A DNA stretch of 64,000 nucleotides, from contig CATLHA010000004.1 in assembly GCA_949948745.1 (NCBI GenBank), positions 20,376-84,375 of the forward strand, written 5' to 3'. The notes beneath the pieces are model-generated. The model did not search any database and had not been told where the DNA came from. It saw only the letters and a list, made by a program, of their open reading frames with translations. Position numbers and translations under genes: made by a program. This document shows positions 28,898-38,272 of this stretch, one piece after another. Source of the stretch: an uncultured Caryophanales bacterium (GTDB lineage: Bacteria; Bacillota_I; Bacilli_A; RF39; UBA660). The first letter of the stretch is position 1. Each line of letters begins with the position of its first letter.

Positions 28898-28930
28898 AAA
28901 GCTTTTAGATTTTTCTAAAAGTTTTTATTT
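28898..28930 (+). terminator. Terminator after the surface protein gene
   Basis: CTTTTAGA and TCTAAAAG form a stem followed by TTTTTATTTT. Confidence 0.8.
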
Positions 28931-28974
28931 TAATTAAAAAATAAGGACAAACAATAGGAAATATGGGACTTTTC

Positions 28975-29004
28975 TTTACTTTGATAATAAAATTATTATA
29001 TAAT
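28975..29004 (+). promoter_or_regulatory. Promoter of the glycosyltransferase cluster
   Basis: TTTACT (28975-28980) and a perfect TATAAT (28999-29004) are separated by 18 bp, right after the upstream terminator. Confidence 0.6.
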
Positions 29005-29020
29005 GATACTAGGTGATAAA

Positions 29021-30166
29021 ATGAAAAAGATAAGCATTTTAGCTCTTCATTTAGGTTATGGTGGAATCGAAAAAAGTATTATAAATTTGGCAAATTTAAT
29101 TTGCGATGAATATAAAGTGGAAATAATTTCTACTTATCGACTAGAAGAACAACCTGCATTTACAATTGATGAAAGAGTAAATGTCCGATATTTAATAGAA
29201 AAATATAAACCAAATAGAGAAGAATGGAAACAATCTATAAAAAAATTAAAACCGATTACTTTCTTAAAAGAATCCTATAAATCACTAGTTGTTTTACTAC
29301 TTAGAAGAAGAAAAACAATCACTGCGATTAAAGATAGTGATAGTGATATTATCATATCAACACGTGTATTGTTTAATAAATGGTTAGGAAATCATGGAAA
29401 GAAAAAAACATATAAGATTGGATGGGAACATAATCACCATCATCAAGATGTGAAGTATATAGAGTCTGTAGTATCATCTAGCAAAAAATTAGATAGATTA
29501 GTTTTAGTTTCTGATTCTCTAAGATCTTTTTATAAAAAGGAATTCAAAAAGTCAGAAATAAAATGCAAATGTGTCTATATTCCAAATATGATTGATAAAA
29601 TTCCAAAATCGTCTTCTACTTTAAAAAATCATACACTAATTTCAATTGGACGTTTTTCAAGAGAAAAAGGATTTGTTGACTTAATTGAGGTATTTCATAA
29701 AATTCATGAAAAAGAACCAAGCTGGAAATTATGTTTAATTGGAGATGGTGCTGAAAGAAATAAAATCGTAGATAGAATTTATCAGTATCAATTAACAGAT
29801 GCTGTAGAGCTTCACGGATATTTAAAAAGAGACAAAATAGATGCATTATTACATGAATCGTCTATCTATTTAATGACATCATATACAGAATCTTTTGGAA
29901 TCGTTTTAATAGAAGCAATGTCTCATGGAGTTCCTTGTATTGCTTTTTCCTCTGCAGAAGGAGCAAATGATTTAATTACGAATGGTAAAAATGGATATTT
30001 AATCGATAATCGTGATTTTGATAAGATGGCAGATAAAGTAATTGAATTAATAAATAACCAAAAACTAAGAAAAGAGTTAGGAACAGAAGCAAAACAAATA
30101 AGTTCCAATTATACACAAAAAGAAGTAAAAGATAATTGGTTAAAACTTCTAAAAAAAAGGGGATAA
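29021..30166 (+). CDS. GT4-family glycosyltransferase
   Basis: The start is placed at 29021 (MKKISILALHLGYGGIEKS, 381 residues), because AGGTGATAAA lies directly upstream; an upstream frame from 29003 begins inside the -10 box. The GT-B fold is shown by GGIEKSI near the N-terminus, SIGRFSREKGF (about 207-217) and the nucleotide-sugar motif ESFGIVLIEAMSHGVPCIAF (near 288-307). It would add a sugar to a polysaccharide or glycolipid precursor at the cytoplasmic face. The next gene starts 1 bp after its stop. Confidence 0.9.
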   Translation: MKKISILALHLGYGGIEKSIINLANLICDEYKVEIISTYRLEEQPAFTIDERVNVRYLIEKYKPNREEWKQSIKKLKPITFLKESYKSLVVLLLRRRKTITAIKDSDSDIIISTRVLFNKWLGNHGKKKTYKIGWEHNHHHQDVKYIESVVSSSKKLDRLVLVSDSLRSFYKKEFKKSEIKCKCVYIPNMIDKIPKSSSTLKNHTLISIGRFSREKGFVDLIEVFHKIHEKEPSWKLCLIGDGAERNKIVDRIYQYQLTDAVELHGYLKRDKIDALLHESSIYLMTSYTESFGIVLIEAMSHGVPCIAFSSAEGANDLITNGKNGYLIDNRDFDKMADKVIELINNQKLRKELGTEAKQISSNYTQKEVKDNWLKLLKKRG

Positions 30167-30167
30167 T

Positions 30168-30644
30168 ATGAAAAAAAAGAAAGTATTATTTATTTCTAGT
30201 ACAGGTGGACATCTAACTGAAATGATGAGACTAGAATCATTATTTAAAGAATATGATTTCAGAATTATTACAGAAAAAACAACTTCCAGTACTTATTTAG
30301 AAGAAAAATATAAAGACAAATTAAGTTATATGTTTTATGGAACTAAAGACCATATGGCAACGTATCCATTTAAATTATTAGGAAATTGTTGTAAGAGTTT
30401 ATATTATTATATTAAATTTAGACCAAAATATATTGTTACAACAGGAGCTCATACAGCAGGGCCAATTTGTTGTATTGGAAAGTTATTCGGAACTAAAATT
30501 ATTTATATTGAGTCTTTTGCTAATATTAAGACAAAAACAATTACAGGAAGATTGCTTTATCATTTTGCTGATTTATTTATTGTACAGTGGGAAAGTATGT
30601 TAAAACTATATCCAAAGGCAACGTACGGTGGTTGGATTTATTAG
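30168..30644 (+). CDS. Alg14/PssD-like glycosyltransferase membrane subunit
   Basis: The 158-residue protein has the Alg14/PssD hallmarks: SSTGGHLTEMMRLE at the start, GTKDHM, and VTTGAHTAGP...IYIESFANI in the middle, ending LYPKATYGGWIY. In these two-part enzymes it anchors the catalytic Alg13/PssE partner at the membrane. That partner is the next gene, though 94 bp away instead of overlapping as is common. The length is normal, so I see no truncation. Confidence 0.9.
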   Translation: MKKKKVLFISSTGGHLTEMMRLESLFKEYDFRIITEKTTSSTYLEEKYKDKLSYMFYGTKDHMATYPFKLLGNCCKSLYYYIKFRPKYIVTTGAHTAGPICCIGKLFGTKIIYIESFANIKTKTITGRLLYHFADLFIVQWESMLKLYPKATYGGWIY

Positions 30645-30738
30645 AAATAAAGCTTCTAGGTTGAGAGTAGTCATAATAAGATAAAAAATAACATTGAAAT
30701 TTTCTTTTGTTTAAGAAAGTAAACGAGGTGATGATAAA

Positions 30739-31599
30739 ATGATTTTAGTAACCTTAGGTACACAAGATAAAAGCTTTGAAAGATTATTAATAGAAATTGA
30801 AAAATTAATCGATAAAAAAATAATTGAAGAAGAAGTAATCGTTCAAGCAGGATATACAAATTATTCTAGTGATAAAATGAAAGTATTTGATTATTTACCA
30901 AAAAATGAATTTGAAAAAATGATTAAAAAATGTAACTACATTATTACACATGGTGGAGTAGGAACAATATTTGATGGACTTTCTTATGATAAAAAAATAA
31001 TTGCCGTTCCAAGACTTTCTGAATATAAAGAACATAATAATGATCATCAAATACAAGTAGTAGAAGAACTTGGAAAAGAAGAATATATTATTCCTTGTAT
31101 GGAACTAAAAGACTTAGAAAAAAGTATAAAAATGATAAAAAAATTCCATCCTAAAAAATATAATGGAAATCATGATAAGATGACTGAAACTATAAAAAAA
31201 TTTATAGAAGATGAACAAAAACTATCACCTAAAATAACAAAATATCTGGTATCCAGTGCTTTCTTTTTATTAACTTTTGTATTAATTAACTATTTAGTTT
31301 CAATTTATCATAATAATTTAATAATTCATTTATCTTGCTGGTTAATTTCTTATATCTTAATTTTAATTTCTTATTTTATATGGAATAGAATAAAACCAAC
31401 ATATAATAAAAAAATTTTCCTATTTAGTTTCGTTTGCTTTACAATAGATCAAATTATATTCTTTCTATTATCCCTTCAGTTTTCACAGATATTTGCGCTA
31501 ATAAATAGCTACATAATTACATTCATAATTAGCTATACTATTTTTATGCTAATCATAGGAAATAGTAATTTACTTGACAGTGAAACAAAAGAGGAGTAG
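30739..31599 (+). CDS. Alg13/PssE-like glycosyltransferase fused to membrane helices
   Basis: The first 155 or so residues are the Alg13/PssE catalytic half: MILVTLGTQDKSF, VFDYLPKNEFEKMIKKC, ITHGGVGTIFDGL and VPRLSEYKEHNNDHQ. Residues about 170-280 add four predicted membrane helices resembling a GtrA-like domain. The standard partner is a soluble protein of about 160 residues, so this is a fusion. The tail may tether the enzyme or help flip the product, which is inference. GAGGTGAT precedes the ATG. Confidence 0.85.
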   Translation: MILVTLGTQDKSFERLLIEIEKLIDKKIIEEEVIVQAGYTNYSSDKMKVFDYLPKNEFEKMIKKCNYIITHGGVGTIFDGLSYDKKIIAVPRLSEYKEHNNDHQIQVVEELGKEEYIIPCMELKDLEKSIKMIKKFHPKKYNGNHDKMTETIKKFIEDEQKLSPKITKYLVSSAFFLLTFVLINYLVSIYHNNLIIHLSCWLISYILILISYFIWNRIKPTYNKKIFLFSFVCFTIDQIIFFLLSLQFSQIFALINSYIITFIISYTIFMLIIGNSNLLDSETKEE

Positions 31600-31648
31600 T
31601 TACAAATGTTTTTATTTATGATATTATAAGCGTAATGGAGGAAGTAGT

Positions 31649-32599
31649 ATGAAAAAAATATCAATTATTGTTCCTTGTCATAATGAAGAAGGATCTGTAC
31701 CACTTTTTTATAAAGAAGTAAATAAAATCAGTGAAGAAATGAAAAAGGACGCTGAATTTGAATTTGTTTTTGTAAATGATGGATCTAAAGATAAAACATT
31801 ACAAGTACTAAGAGAATTATCCGATAAAGATGAAAGAGTAAGATATATTTCATTTTCTAGAAATTTTGGAAAAGAGTCTGCCATGTTTGCAGGATTAGAA
31901 GCATCAACTGGAGATTACATTACAACAATGGATGCCGATTTACAAGATCCACCAGCTTTATTAAAAGAAATGTTTGCAATTTTAGAAGAAGGAGAATACG
32001 ATTGTGTTGCGACAAAAAGTACCAACCGTAAAGGATATTCTTTCTTGAGAAAAATATTTACAAAATGGTTTTATAGCTTAATTGGAAAAATTTCAGAAAC
32101 AGAAATGATTCCAGGAGCTAGAGACTTTAGATTGATGACAAGACAAATGGTAGATGCAGTAATATCTATGAAAGAGTATAATCGTTATTCTAAAGGATTA
32201 TTCAGTTTTGTTGGATTTGATACAAAATGGATTGAATTTGAGTTAGAAGAAAGAGTAGCTGGAAAAACAAACTTTAATTTTAAAAAATTATTTTCATATG
32301 CGGTAGAAGGAATTGTTGCTTTTTCAACAACGCCATTAGTGTTCGCAGCATTAGTAGGAATTATTTTCTGTTTAATCGCAGCGATATTAATTATTGTAAT
32401 TATTTCTAAAACATTAATTTGGGGAGATCCAGTAGGTGGATGGCCAAGTACTGCTTGTATTATCTTTTTAGTTGGTGGATTACAATTATTTTGTACTGGA
32501 ATTATTGGGGAATATTTAGCTAAAACATATCTTGAAACAAAAAATAGACCAATTTATATAGTGAAAGAAACAGAAAAAAGTAAGAAGAAGAAAAAATAG
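31649..32599 (+). CDS. GT2 polyprenyl-phosphate glycosyltransferase (GtrB/DPM1-like)
   Basis: The 316-residue protein has the GT-A fold with IIVPCHNEEGSVPLF, NDGSKDKT, and the metal-binding DADLQDPP near 92-99. Two C-terminal membrane helices (about 230-260 and 268-295) match the DPM1/GtrB/YkcC group that loads a sugar on undecaprenyl phosphate. Together with the GtrA-like tail of the upstream protein this suggests a lipid-linked sugar flipping and transfer route. GGAGG lies upstream of the ATG. Confidence 0.92.
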   Translation: MKKISIIVPCHNEEGSVPLFYKEVNKISEEMKKDAEFEFVFVNDGSKDKTLQVLRELSDKDERVRYISFSRNFGKESAMFAGLEASTGDYITTMDADLQDPPALLKEMFAILEEGEYDCVATKSTNRKGYSFLRKIFTKWFYSLIGKISETEMIPGARDFRLMTRQMVDAVISMKEYNRYSKGLFSFVGFDTKWIEFELEERVAGKTNFNFKKLFSYAVEGIVAFSTTPLVFAALVGIIFCLIAAILIIVIISKTLIWGDPVGGWPSTACIIFLVGGLQLFCTGIIGEYLAKTYLETKNRPIYIVKETEKSKKKKK

Positions 32600-32613
32600 T
32601 TCTTACTTTTTCG
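32574..32613 (+). terminator. Weak terminator/attenuator before galE
   Basis: AAAAAGTAAGAA pairs with TTCTTACTTTTT across the GT2 stop codon. The loop is A-rich. Confidence 0.5.
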
Positions 32614-32637
32614 TTTTGTAAATAAGGAGGAGAATGA

Positions 32638-33642
32638 ATGAAAATATTAGTAACAGGTGGATGTGGATATATTGGAAGTCACACAGTAGTAGAATTGTTA
32701 GAAAATGATTGCGAAGTGGTAATTATTGATGATTTATCAAATTCAGATAAAATAGTACTAAATCATATTCAAAAAATAACTGGAAAAATGCCAATCTTTT
32801 ATGAAGGAGACATGAAAAATTTTGATTTATTAAGAAAAATATTTCAGGAACATACTTTTGATGCAGTTATTCATTTTGCGGGATATAAAGCAGTAGGAGA
32901 ATCTGTTCAAAAGCCATTAATGTATTATGAAAATAATTTAGAATCAACAATACATTTATGTGAAGTAATGAATGAATTTCATTGTAAAAAATTAGTTTTC
33001 TCATCTTCTGCAACTGTATATGGAAGTCCAGAAAAATTACCAATTAAAGAAGATGCAAAACTATCGACGACAAATCCATATGGAACAACTAAACTAATGA
33101 TTGAACATATTTTAAGGGATTTAGTAGTATCAGATTCTAATTGGAGTATCGCACTACTAAGATATTTTAATCCAATTGGAGCACATACTTCAGGTTTACT
33201 TGGAGAAAATCCAAAAGGAATTCCAAATAATTTAATGCCATATATTATAAAAGTAGCAACAAAAGAATTGCCACAACTAAATGTATTTGGAAATGACTAT
33301 GATACAAAAGATGGTACTGGAGTAAGAGATTATATTCACGTAGTAGATTTAGCTCATGGACATCTTTGCGCTGTAAATAAAATTATAAATAGTACTGGAA
33401 TTGATGCCTATAATTTAGGAACAGGAAAAGGATATAGTGTATTAGAATTAGTAAGTACATTTGAAAGAGTAAATAACATTAAAATTCCATATGAAATATG
33501 TCCAAGAAGAAGTGGAGATATTGCAGAGTGTTATGCAGATCCAAGTTATGCAAAAGAAAAATTAAACTGGGAAGCAACCAAAAATTTAGAAGAGATGTGT
33601 AGGGATTCCTACAATTATGTTTCCAATATAAATAACAAATAA
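32638..33642 (+). CDS. galE: UDP-glucose 4-epimerase
   Basis: The 334-residue short-chain dehydrogenase-type enzyme has GGCGYIGSHT (NAD binding, 7-16), FAGYKAVGESVQKPL, the catalytic SSSAT and YGTTK (Ser and Tyr/Lys), and RYFNPIGAH. It converts UDP-glucose to UDP-galactose, feeding the neighbouring glycosyltransferases. AAGGAGGAGA precedes the ATG. Confidence 0.97.
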   Translation: MKILVTGGCGYIGSHTVVELLENDCEVVIIDDLSNSDKIVLNHIQKITGKMPIFYEGDMKNFDLLRKIFQEHTFDAVIHFAGYKAVGESVQKPLMYYENNLESTIHLCEVMNEFHCKKLVFSSSATVYGSPEKLPIKEDAKLSTTNPYGTTKLMIEHILRDLVVSDSNWSIALLRYFNPIGAHTSGLLGENPKGIPNNLMPYIIKVATKELPQLNVFGNDYDTKDGTGVRDYIHVVDLAHGHLCAVNKIINSTGIDAYNLGTGKGYSVLELVSTFERVNNIKIPYEICPRRSGDIAECYADPSYAKEKLNWEATKNLEEMCRDSYNYVSNINNK

Positions 33643-33645
33643 AAT

Positions 33646-33684
33646 AAAAAATTACTACTGTAACTTGGTAGTAATTTTTCTTTT
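33646..33684. terminator. Bidirectional terminator between galE and the convergent gene
   Basis: AAAAATTACTAC pairs with GTAGTAATTTTT and is flanked by A and T runs; it overlaps the stop codon of the minus-strand gene. Confidence 0.85.
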
Positions 33685-34488
33685 TTGAAATTCTTTTTGA
33701 AATTCCTCTTGATAAATTTTAACATCACTTGAAATCTTATTAATTTCAGAGTCATCTAAATTTTTACCTAATCTTTGATATAATTGATAAGCTTTATAGT
33801 ATTCACTGATATTAATTAAAGCAGTTGTTAAATTAGTAATCATTGGAACAAACAGTTTGATATCAGATAAATTCCCATCTTCATCCTGTTTATAATTAAC
33901 TCCATAAAATAATAAAGCATTTTCATCTTCTTCATTCAAATCATAAATTCTAAAACTATCCTGCTTTATATATTTCATAAATTCTCTTGGTAATTTTAAA
34001 AATTTAATAATATCTTTTTTATTTAATGTTCCTTGAAGCATATCCTCAATCAATGAATCATCTTCTACGATTGTTTCAAAATCTCTTGGCATTCTTTTCG
34101 CGCGATATTCTTCATGCATTTGACAAGCTACTTCCATATCTTCAAGCACTTGTATATAATATTCATCAGTTTCCTCAGTTAATTCATCCAAGTCATCTAA
34201 AAATCCATCTACAGAAAATGTGGAATAATCGATATCACGTTTTCTTTTAGATAAATAATTAAAAATCTTTCTTTCTTGTCTTATAATACTAAAATATTCA
34301 TTCCATACTGCGAAAATATCTTTTGAGATTGAACTATCAGAACCAAAAGCCAACACACTCTTAATATACATTTCAATAGAAAATAGTAGCATAAAGCACC
34401 CTCTTGATGTGTTCTTCTTTCTCATACAATAAATTTTATAATCTGTATCACGAATATCTTCTAATCGATTTTTATCAATTTTAAACAT
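33655..34488 (-). CDS. Hypothetical cytosolic protein
   Basis: The gene encodes 277 residues from the ATG at 34488; an in-frame ATG at 34497 directly abuts the purine-rich AAAAGAG, so the inner start is better spaced. The protein is helical and acidic (SIEMYIKSVLAFG, DDLDELTEETDEYY, an ELA-free EYR/KR stretch) with no known motif, signal or membrane helix. It is transcribed from a good promoter at 34546-34518 facing away from the ankyrin gene. The family is unknown. Confidence 0.7.
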   Translation of the reverse strand: MFKIDKNRLEDIRDTDYKIYCMRKKNTSRGCFMLLFSIEMYIKSVLAFGSDSSISKDIFAVWNEYFSIIRQERKIFNYLSKRKRDIDYSTFSVDGFLDDLDELTEETDEYYIQVLEDMEVACQMHEEYRAKRMPRDFETIVEDDSLIEDMLQGTLNKKDIIKFLKLPREFMKYIKQDSFRIYDLNEEDENALLFYGVNYKQDEDGNLSDIKLFVPMITNLTTALINISEYYKAYQLYQRLGKNLDDSEINKISSDVKIYQEEFQKEFQKRKITTKLQ

Positions 34489-34517
34489 GCAATTCATCTC
34501 TTTTCTAATAGTTTAAT

Positions 34518-34546
34518 ATTTTATTATTTTATGTATATCTTGTCAA
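34518..34546 (-). promoter_or_regulatory. Sigma-A promoter for the minus-strand hypothetical gene
   Basis: On the minus strand TTGACA (34546-34541), 17-bp spacer, TAAAAT (34523-34518). Confidence 0.75.
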
Positions 34547-34582
34547 TCTAAACTGCTTTTACACTATCGAAAAATCAAAAAT

Positions 34583-34611
34583 TTGACAAGATAAGAAAAT
34601 ACGAGTATAAT
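34583..34611 (+). promoter_or_regulatory. Sigma-A promoter for the ankyrin-type gene
   Basis: TTGACA (34583-34588), 17-bp spacer, TATAAT (34606-34611): a perfect match to the housekeeping consensus. Confidence 0.9.
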
Positions 34612-34644
34612 ATTGAACTATCCCGTGTATAAGAGGTGTTATAG

Positions 34645-35340
34645 ATGTTTTATGATGAAGCAAAAACGATGAAAGCAGTGGAGGAAGATCCATCCCTGAT
34701 ATTTGATCTTATTAAGGAAGGCTTTACAGAATTCGTTGATAAATTGCTAAAAAAGAAAATAGTAAATATTAACACTTGCGATGATGCAGGTAATAGTGTT
34801 TTAATGAGATTATTAAAACATGGCGATTATGATTTAGTACTTTCACATATGGGAAATAAAGATTGGGATATCAACCATCAAAATCAAGATGGAAATACAT
34901 TTGCCCATTTCTTAGTTTCAATCAATTATGTAAATGTAATGGAAATCATATCAAAATTAAAAAAGAATAAAAAATTTCTTCCTAATATTAAGAATAATAA
35001 AGGAGAAACAATTCTAGATAAGTCAATTAATGACCATTATATTTATACAACAGTAAAGATTCTAGAAGATGAAAGATTCAATAATATTGATATATTATCT
35101 TTCAAAAATTTGTACAATACTTATATTAAAAGTAATAAATACGGGAAATATTCAAAACTTACAAATTTAGAGATAATTATCGACAATCTTGAAGATAAGA
35201 AATTACGTCCAAGAATGGAAAAATTAGTTTTATTCATTAGAAGTAATTATGATATCATCAAAGAAGAAGTATTAACGAGTCAAAAATTTACTTGTATGGA
35301 TAATATTATTGACAATGCACTAAGAGAAAATAATGCTTAA
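34645..35340 (+). CDS. Ankyrin-repeat-like protein
   Basis: The 231-residue protein shows degenerate ankyrin repeats: VNINTCDDAGNSVLMRLLKH, WDINHQNQDGNTFAHFLV and FLPNIKNNKGETILDKSI, at roughly 33-residue spacing. The C-terminal 80 residues are helical. No signal peptide is seen, so a cytosolic protein-binding role is likely. It has a perfect sigma-A promoter and stands alone. Confidence 0.8.
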   Translation: MFYDEAKTMKAVEEDPSLIFDLIKEGFTEFVDKLLKKKIVNINTCDDAGNSVLMRLLKHGDYDLVLSHMGNKDWDINHQNQDGNTFAHFLVSINYVNVMEIISKLKKNKKFLPNIKNNKGETILDKSINDHYIYTTVKILEDERFNNIDILSFKNLYNTYIKSNKYGKYSKLTNLEIIIDNLEDKKLRPRMEKLVLFIRSNYDIIKEEVLTSQKFTCMDNIIDNALRENNA

Positions 35341-35408
35341 TTGTATTATTTTCTTTTATTTTATACTATTTCATGCTATAATATGAACATTTTATAGGGG
35401 TGAAGTTG

Positions 35409-36401
35409 ATGAAAGAGATGAGTATAGTAGTTCCTGTTTACAATAAAGTAAAAAACTTAGAAATATCTTTAGACAGCCTACTAGCCGCAAAAAATGGAAA
35501 TATAGAATTTTTAGTAATTGATGACAAATCAACAGATGGAAGTTTAGATATTTTAAAAAAATATACAGAAAAAGATAGTCGTATTCGATTATTAGAAAAT
35601 ATGGAAAATTGTGGAGTAAGTTATACAAGAAACAAAGGAATTAGAGAAGCAACTGGAGAGTATATCGGTTTTTTTGATGCGGATGATACAATTGATTATG
35701 GATTTTATCAATCATTATATCAAAAGGCAATGAGGAAAAGAAAAAAGCCAGAGATAGTGATTGGAGATTTTCGAATTAAAAATGATAATTCTTATAGAGC
35801 AGCAGAAGAAAGATTAAAACCATGGATTCCTTTTTCTTTCCAAAGATCCTTTTTTATTAATGAAGAAGTTATCTCATGTTGTAATAAGATTTATCATCAT
35901 GAGTTTATAGAAGATAAAAGCTTTCCCGATTATATAAAAGAAGATTGTTATTTTTATATGTGGACAATGAGAGAAGCAAAAAGAGTTGAAGAAAACTTGA
36001 AATTAAGTTATTACTATCATCTTGATAATTCAGAGCGTAATATTGACTATTTCATCAAGCCAACTGGAAAATTTGTAGAATTAATTGAAGCACACAACTG
36101 GATGATTCAAAAAATAGGAGATTCTAAAAAATTAAGGTCTGTATTTGGTTTATTGGAAACATATTCTTATGTTGATTTATTAAGAGCATGCATTGATTGG
36201 AATATTCCACCACAAGAAAAGAAAGAACTAGTGACAACCATTATCGACTTCTGTATCGAAACCTATCCAAATATAGATAAAACATTATTTGGTAGAAATG
36301 TTTTACTATTTTACGATGATGAAATAAAAAATAAAAATCAAAAAGTAAAATCTCTAGAACAAAAGGTTCGTATGTTAGGATCTATTTATAAAAAATACTA
36401 A
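35409..36401 (+). CDS. GT2-family glycosyltransferase
   Basis: The start is placed at 35409 (MKEMSIVVPVYNKVKNLEIS), 6-8 bases after AGGGGTG; a GTG at 35400 falls within the binding site. The 330-residue protein has the GT-A signatures VVPVYNK, IDDKSTDGS and the metal-binding FDADDT. The C-terminal half is helical, without membrane helices. The sugar and acceptor cannot be told. A TGCTATAAT extended -10 lies at 35375-35382. Confidence 0.88.
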   Translation: MKEMSIVVPVYNKVKNLEISLDSLLAAKNGNIEFLVIDDKSTDGSLDILKKYTEKDSRIRLLENMENCGVSYTRNKGIREATGEYIGFFDADDTIDYGFYQSLYQKAMRKRKKPEIVIGDFRIKNDNSYRAAEERLKPWIPFSFQRSFFINEEVISCCNKIYHHEFIEDKSFPDYIKEDCYFYMWTMREAKRVEENLKLSYYYHLDNSERNIDYFIKPTGKFVELIEAHNWMIQKIGDSKKLRSVFGLLETYSYVDLLRACIDWNIPPQEKKELVTTIIDFCIETYPNIDKTLFGRNVLLFYDDEIKNKNQKVKSLEQKVRMLGSIYKKY

Positions 36402-36405
36402 AAAA

Positions 36406-36434
36406 TTATCAAGATATAAAAATCATGTTATAAT
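36406..36434 (+). promoter_or_regulatory. Promoter for miaB
   Basis: TTATCA (36406-36411), 17 bp, TATAAT (36429-36434) with a TG extended -10 at 36426-36427. Confidence 0.65.
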
Positions 36435-36459
36435 GTTTAAGGAAAAGAGGGTGATTATC

Positions 36460-37875
36460 ATGAAATTACCTAGTTATAAAGAGGCTAGAAGTAGAAAAAA
36501 AGAAAAAGTAGTTATTGAAGAATACAAAATGCCAAAAAGTATAAATAAAATGGGGCACAATAAAACATATTATGTAAAGACTTATGGATGTCAAATGAAT
36601 GAACATGATAGTGAAAATATTAAAGCAATGCTTGAGGAATTAGGATTTATTGAAAGTTTAGATATGGAGTCATCAGATTTAATTATTTTAAATACTTGTT
36701 CTATCCGTGAAAATGCTCATAATAAAGCCTTTGGAATGCTCGGAAGATTAAAACATTTAAAGGAAACAAGAAAAGATTTAATTGTTGGATTATGTGGATG
36801 TATGGCGCAAGAAGAAGGAGTAGTAGATGAAATACTACATAAATATCGCCAAGTGGATTTTGTTTTTGGAACACACAATTTGCATAGACTTCCAATTGTA
36901 TTAAAAAATTATTTAGATAATAAAAAACAAGAAATAGAGGTCTTAAGTGTCGAAGGAAACTTAATTGAAGGAATGCCAGTAAAAAGAGCTAGTAAGCATA
37001 AAGCATATGTAAATATTATGTATGGTTGTGATAAATTCTGTACATACTGTATTGTTCCTTACACAAGAGGAAAACAAAGAAGTAGACATAAAGAGGATAT
37101 TTTAAAGGAAGTAAAAGAATTAGTCCGTGATGGATATCAAGAGGTTACATTACTAGGACAAAATGTAAATGCCTATGGAAAAGATTTTGATAGTAATTAT
37201 AAAATGGAAAATCTTCTAGAAGATGTAGCCAAAACCAATATTCCAAGAGTTCGTTTTATGACAAGTCATCCATGGGATTTCACAGATCAAATGATAGAAG
37301 TAATTGCAAAATATCCAAATATTATGCCATCAATTCATCTTCCAGTACAATCAGGAAGTAGTAGAATCTTAAAGCTAATGGGAAGACGTTATACGAAAGA
37401 AGAATATTTAGAACTTTTTGATAAAATTAAAGAAAAAATTCCGAATGTTAGTATTTCAACAGATATTATTGTAGGATTTCCAGGAGAAACAGAAGAAGAT
37501 TTTGAAGATACTTTAGAATTAGCAGAACATTGTAAATATGACAATGCTTTTACATTTATCTATTCACCACGAGAAAATACTGCAGCTTGTAGATTAAAGG
37601 ATGAGACATCACTAAAGGAAAAAGAAAAACGATTATACAAATTGAATACAATCGTAAATAAATATTTTCTAGAAAACAACCAAAAACTAGTAGGAAAGAC
37701 AGTAAAGGTATTAGTAGATGGTCATAATGAAAATGGAAAAACAGAACTATTTGGATATACAGATACCAATAAATTAATTAATTTTAATGGAGACGAGTCG
37801 CTAATTGGAAAAATTATTTCAGTAAAAGTAACCGATGCAAAAACTTGGAGTTTAGATGGAGAATATGTTGAGTAA
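36460..37875 (+). CDS. miaB: tRNA-2-methylthio-N6-dimethylallyladenosine synthase MiaB
   Basis: The 471-residue radical SAM methylthiotransferase starts at 36460 (MKLPSYKEARSRKKEK), after AGAGGGTGAT. The N-terminal cluster-binding domain has KTYGCQMNEHDSE. The radical SAM cysteines are C190, C194 and C197 (GCDKFCTYC). A TRAM domain ends the protein. It adds the methylthio group to A37 of tRNAs reading UNN codons. Downstream genes follow the Bacillus order ymcA-cotE. Confidence 0.97.
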   Translation: MKLPSYKEARSRKKEKVVIEEYKMPKSINKMGHNKTYYVKTYGCQMNEHDSENIKAMLEELGFIESLDMESSDLIILNTCSIRENAHNKAFGMLGRLKHLKETRKDLIVGLCGCMAQEEGVVDEILHKYRQVDFVFGTHNLHRLPIVLKNYLDNKKQEIEVLSVEGNLIEGMPVKRASKHKAYVNIMYGCDKFCTYCIVPYTRGKQRSRHKEDILKEVKELVRDGYQEVTLLGQNVNAYGKDFDSNYKMENLLEDVAKTNIPRVRFMTSHPWDFTDQMIEVIAKYPNIMPSIHLPVQSGSSRILKLMGRRYTKEEYLELFDKIKEKIPNVSISTDIIVGFPGETEEDFEDTLELAEHCKYDNAFTFIYSPRENTAACRLKDETSLKEKEKRLYKLNTIVNKYFLENNQKLVGKTVKVLVDGHNENGKTELFGYTDTNKLINFNGDESLIGKIISVKVTDAKTWSLDGEYVE

Positions 37876-38197
37876 AGAAATAAAAATAAAGGTAGAAGAA
37901 ATTGTTGAAATAATAAAAAATTCTTCCGAATATAAAGAATATCTACTATTAGAAGAAAAAATGAAAAATCATTCAAGAATTCCTAAATTGATCGAAGAAA
38001 TTAAAAAAAGTCAAAAAGAATTAGTCAGATTACAGACAGAGGGAAAAAATATAGAAGAAAAAGAAAAGGTACTTAGTACTTTAGAAAAAGAATTGTTAGA
38101 AATTCCTTTATATAATGATTTTATCGATGCACAAAAAAAATTAAATGAAGTATTCTCATTAATTAAGGAAACAATGGATAATATCTTTCAATTATAA
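37856..38197 (+). CDS. ricA: YlbF/YmcA family protein, RicA-like
   Basis: The 113-residue helical protein belongs to the YlbF/YmcA family. The start overlaps the end of miaB by 20 bases and uses TTGGAG, 5 bases upstream. In Bacillus subtilis the gene right after miaB is ymcA (ricA), part of the RicAFT complex that supports RNA processing and sporulation phosphorelay activity, and the order is kept here. The assignment to RicA rather than YlbF rests on this synteny. Confidence 0.85.
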   Translation: MENMLSKEIKIKVEEIVEIIKNSSEYKEYLLLEEKMKNHSRIPKLIEEIKKSQKELVRLQTEGKNIEEKEKVLSTLEKELLEIPLYNDFIDAQKKLNEVFSLIKETMDNIFQL

Positions 38198-38222
38198 GAA
38201 AGTCAGCTTGACTTTCTTTTTT
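38196..38222 (+). terminator. Terminator between ricA and cotE
   Basis: AAGAAAGTCA, GCT, TGACTTTCTT followed by TTTT. Confidence 0.85.
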
Positions 38223-38272
38223 CTATCAACAATTAAAATCTCTCGCATAAATTAAATTAGAGGAGGGATATT

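Noticed and set aside
30645..30738. Possible frameshift or lost end of the Alg14-like gene before its partner
   Set aside because: The protein already ends at the usual length with the usual YGGWIY tail; the gap is only unusual spacing.
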